From contig CALXDL010000014.1 of NCBI GenBank assembly GCA_944387055.1, positions 1-32,666 on the forward strand: a stretch of 32,666 nucleotides of DNA. The letters are read 5' to 3'. Below, one piece after another: positions 31,862-32,666 of the stretch. The translations under genes were made by a program, and so were the position numbers. The first letter of the stretch is position 1. Every line of letters begins with the position of its first letter. The notes below the pieces were generated by a model. The model was not told the DNA's origin, ran no database searches, and saw only the letters and a list, made by a program, of their open reading frames with translations. Origin of the DNA: an uncultured Oscillospiraceae bacterium. GTDB taxonomy: Bacteria; Bacillota; Clostridia; Oscillospirales; Oscillospiraceae.

Positions 31862-32488
31862 TCACAGCGCCCCGTGGAACGTCCCATGATACCGGTGCAG
31901 CAGCGCGCACATCTGCTGCCGGGTCAGGGGCTCTGAGAGCTTCAGGTCCCCGCTCTCGTCTCCCTGCAGGATGCCGTTCTCCACAGCCCAGGCCACCGCC
32001 TCCGCGGCATAGGGCGCCGGTGTATTATCCATGATGACCTCCTTATCATAGGCAGGCCGTACGGCCCCTAGGATCTGCTGATTTTTCCGAGTCCGCTCCA
32101 TGACCTCGCCGCCATCGGAGTCGTTCCCCACAGCGGTGTTTCCCTCGATGGCCCGGACGCCGCCGGACAGGACAGCGGAGACGATCCCGCAGTGGTCCGG
32201 GCGTCCATCCCCGCTCCAGTCGTAGATCACCACGTCTCCGCGCTGGTAGCCGGATGTGACCCAACGGCCCGCGGTCTGGGCTGCCTGCATCAGCAGCGTG
32301 CAGGAGGCGGTCCGGGCGGGCAGCGCTACCCCCGCCTGGGCAAACACCCACATGACGAACATGACGCACCAGGGCTGGCCGTCCAGTCCGTACCAGGCGG
32401 CGTATTTGACGCGGTTGGATCCCGCTGGGGACTCCCTGGTCCCCAGCTCTCCACGGGCGATGTCAAGTAGTTCCTGTGCTGTTGCCAT
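31862..32488 (-). CDS. Phage-type endolysin: CHAP domain plus SLH-like wall-binding domain
   Basis: This 208-aa peptidoglycan hydrolase has an N-terminal CHAP-like cysteine amidase/peptidase domain: catalytic Cys41 in GQPWCVMFV, His99 in RPDHCGIVS and the acidic AIEGN segment. It ends with an S-layer-homology-like repeat (about 159-202, YAAEAVAWAVENGILQGDES, then LTRQQMCALLHRY) that should anchor it to the wall. The ribosome site is weak (CAGGCGGGC). It overlaps the holin-like gene by 26 nt. There is no signal peptide, so release through a holin is expected. Confidence 0.88.
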   Translation of the reverse strand: MATAQELLDIARGELGTRESPAGSNRVKYAAWYGLDGQPWCVMFVMWVFAQAGVALPARTASCTLLMQAAQTAGRWVTSGYQRGDVVIYDWSGDGRPDHCGIVSAVLSGGVRAIEGNTAVGNDSDGGEVMERTRKNQQILGAVRPAYDKEVIMDNTPAPYAAEAVAWAVENGILQGDESGDLKLSEPLTRQQMCALLHRYHGTFHGAL

Positions 32489-32666
32489 TGCCCGCCTGCG
32501 CTTTCTTTTCCGCCTGGGTGCCGAAGTAGAAGGCGATGACCACCGTGAACACGGTGAGGAACTGGTCCGTGGTCACGTGGCCTGTCACCGCCAGATAGGC
32601 GAACACGCCCGTGAGCACGATCGTCACGATGCTCTTGACGGTCAAAAGGTTGGCCGCCCGCTTTTT
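32463..32666 (-). CDS. Holin-like small membrane protein (5' end outside the window)
   Basis: The reading frame is open to the window edge (KKRAANLLTVKSIVTIVLTG and beyond), so the true start lies beyond 32666; a TTG at 32645 is in frame but would cut into the conserved N-terminal part. Two hydrophobic segments (IVTIVLTGVFAYLAV and LTVFTVVIAFYFGTQ) flank a short polar loop (GHVTTDQ), and the tail is charged then Gly/Asn/Ser-rich. Size, topology and overlap with an endolysin gene indicate a phage holin that opens the membrane for the endolysin; the family has no fixed name I can give. Confidence 0.75.
   Translation of the reverse strand, partial: KKRAANLLTVKSIVTIVLTGVFAYLAVTGHVTTDQFLTVFTVVIAFYFGTQAEKKAQAGNGNSTGTT

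Noticed and set aside
1-32666. CRISPR arrays, insertion sequences, tRNA or rRNA genes
   Set aside because: No regularly spaced repeats, no transposase or integrase frame, and no cloverleaf or ribosomal sequence noticed by eye; a tRNA scan would settle this.

Overview
The window looks like chromosome of a high-GC, spore-forming, anaerobic Firmicute of the Oscillospiraceae type (the Flavonifractor / Pseudoflavonifractor / Intestinimonas neighbourhood). This placement is inferred from the WalK-YycH-YycI cluster, strong AGGAGG ribosome sites, GerQ-like and CD3324-like proteins, a NiaR regulator and GC-rich codon use. It is not based on a database match.

Layout. Positions 1-5250 hold the 3' end of a sensor kinase gene (probably walK), yycH-like and yycI-like genes, murA, the metallo-beta-lactamase-fold gene walJ/yycJ and rlmH. 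A DUF2007-like gene and a phosphohexomutase follow (to 7335) and end at a bidirectional terminator shared with a SnoaL-like gene. A DUF134 regulator and a NifX-like metal-cluster protein follow, behind a consensus promoter with tandem repeats, and then a Mn-type superoxide dismutase. Positions 9938-16160 are a nearly complete pyrimidine operon, pyrC-K-D-F-(58-aa membrane protein)-E-B-I, which makes orotate and UMP from carbamoyl phosphate. It starts at its own promoter and has no room for a PyrR-type attenuator.

Positions 16163-19972 run leftward: an RNHCP zinc protein, a CD3324-like helix-turn-helix protein behind a structured leader of about 250 nt, a radical SAM protein coupled to a class I aminotransferase, and a cysteine-rich protein. 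A MATE exporter and a two-gene split transketolase then run rightward (20318-23731).

Positions 23827-27471 again run leftward: an orphan PTS-EIIC-like membrane protein, an M20D amidohydrolase, the nicotinate-responsive repressor NiaR and an ArsC/Spx-fold protein. A perfect 21-bp inverted repeat of NiaR-operator type overlaps the -10 box of the EIIC-like gene. This makes it a candidate vitamin B3 (niacin or nicotinamide) transporter and is the most interesting point in the window.

Positions 27914-32666 hold a small conserved protein separated by a terminator from a second MATE exporter, a nitroreductase, a GerQ-like coat protein, a DUF6514-like protein, a ribbon-helix-helix regulator whose ribosome site can be hidden in a hairpin, and a phage-type endolysin with a holin-like gene cut by the window end. 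The right edge is therefore probably the start of a prophage or prophage remnant.
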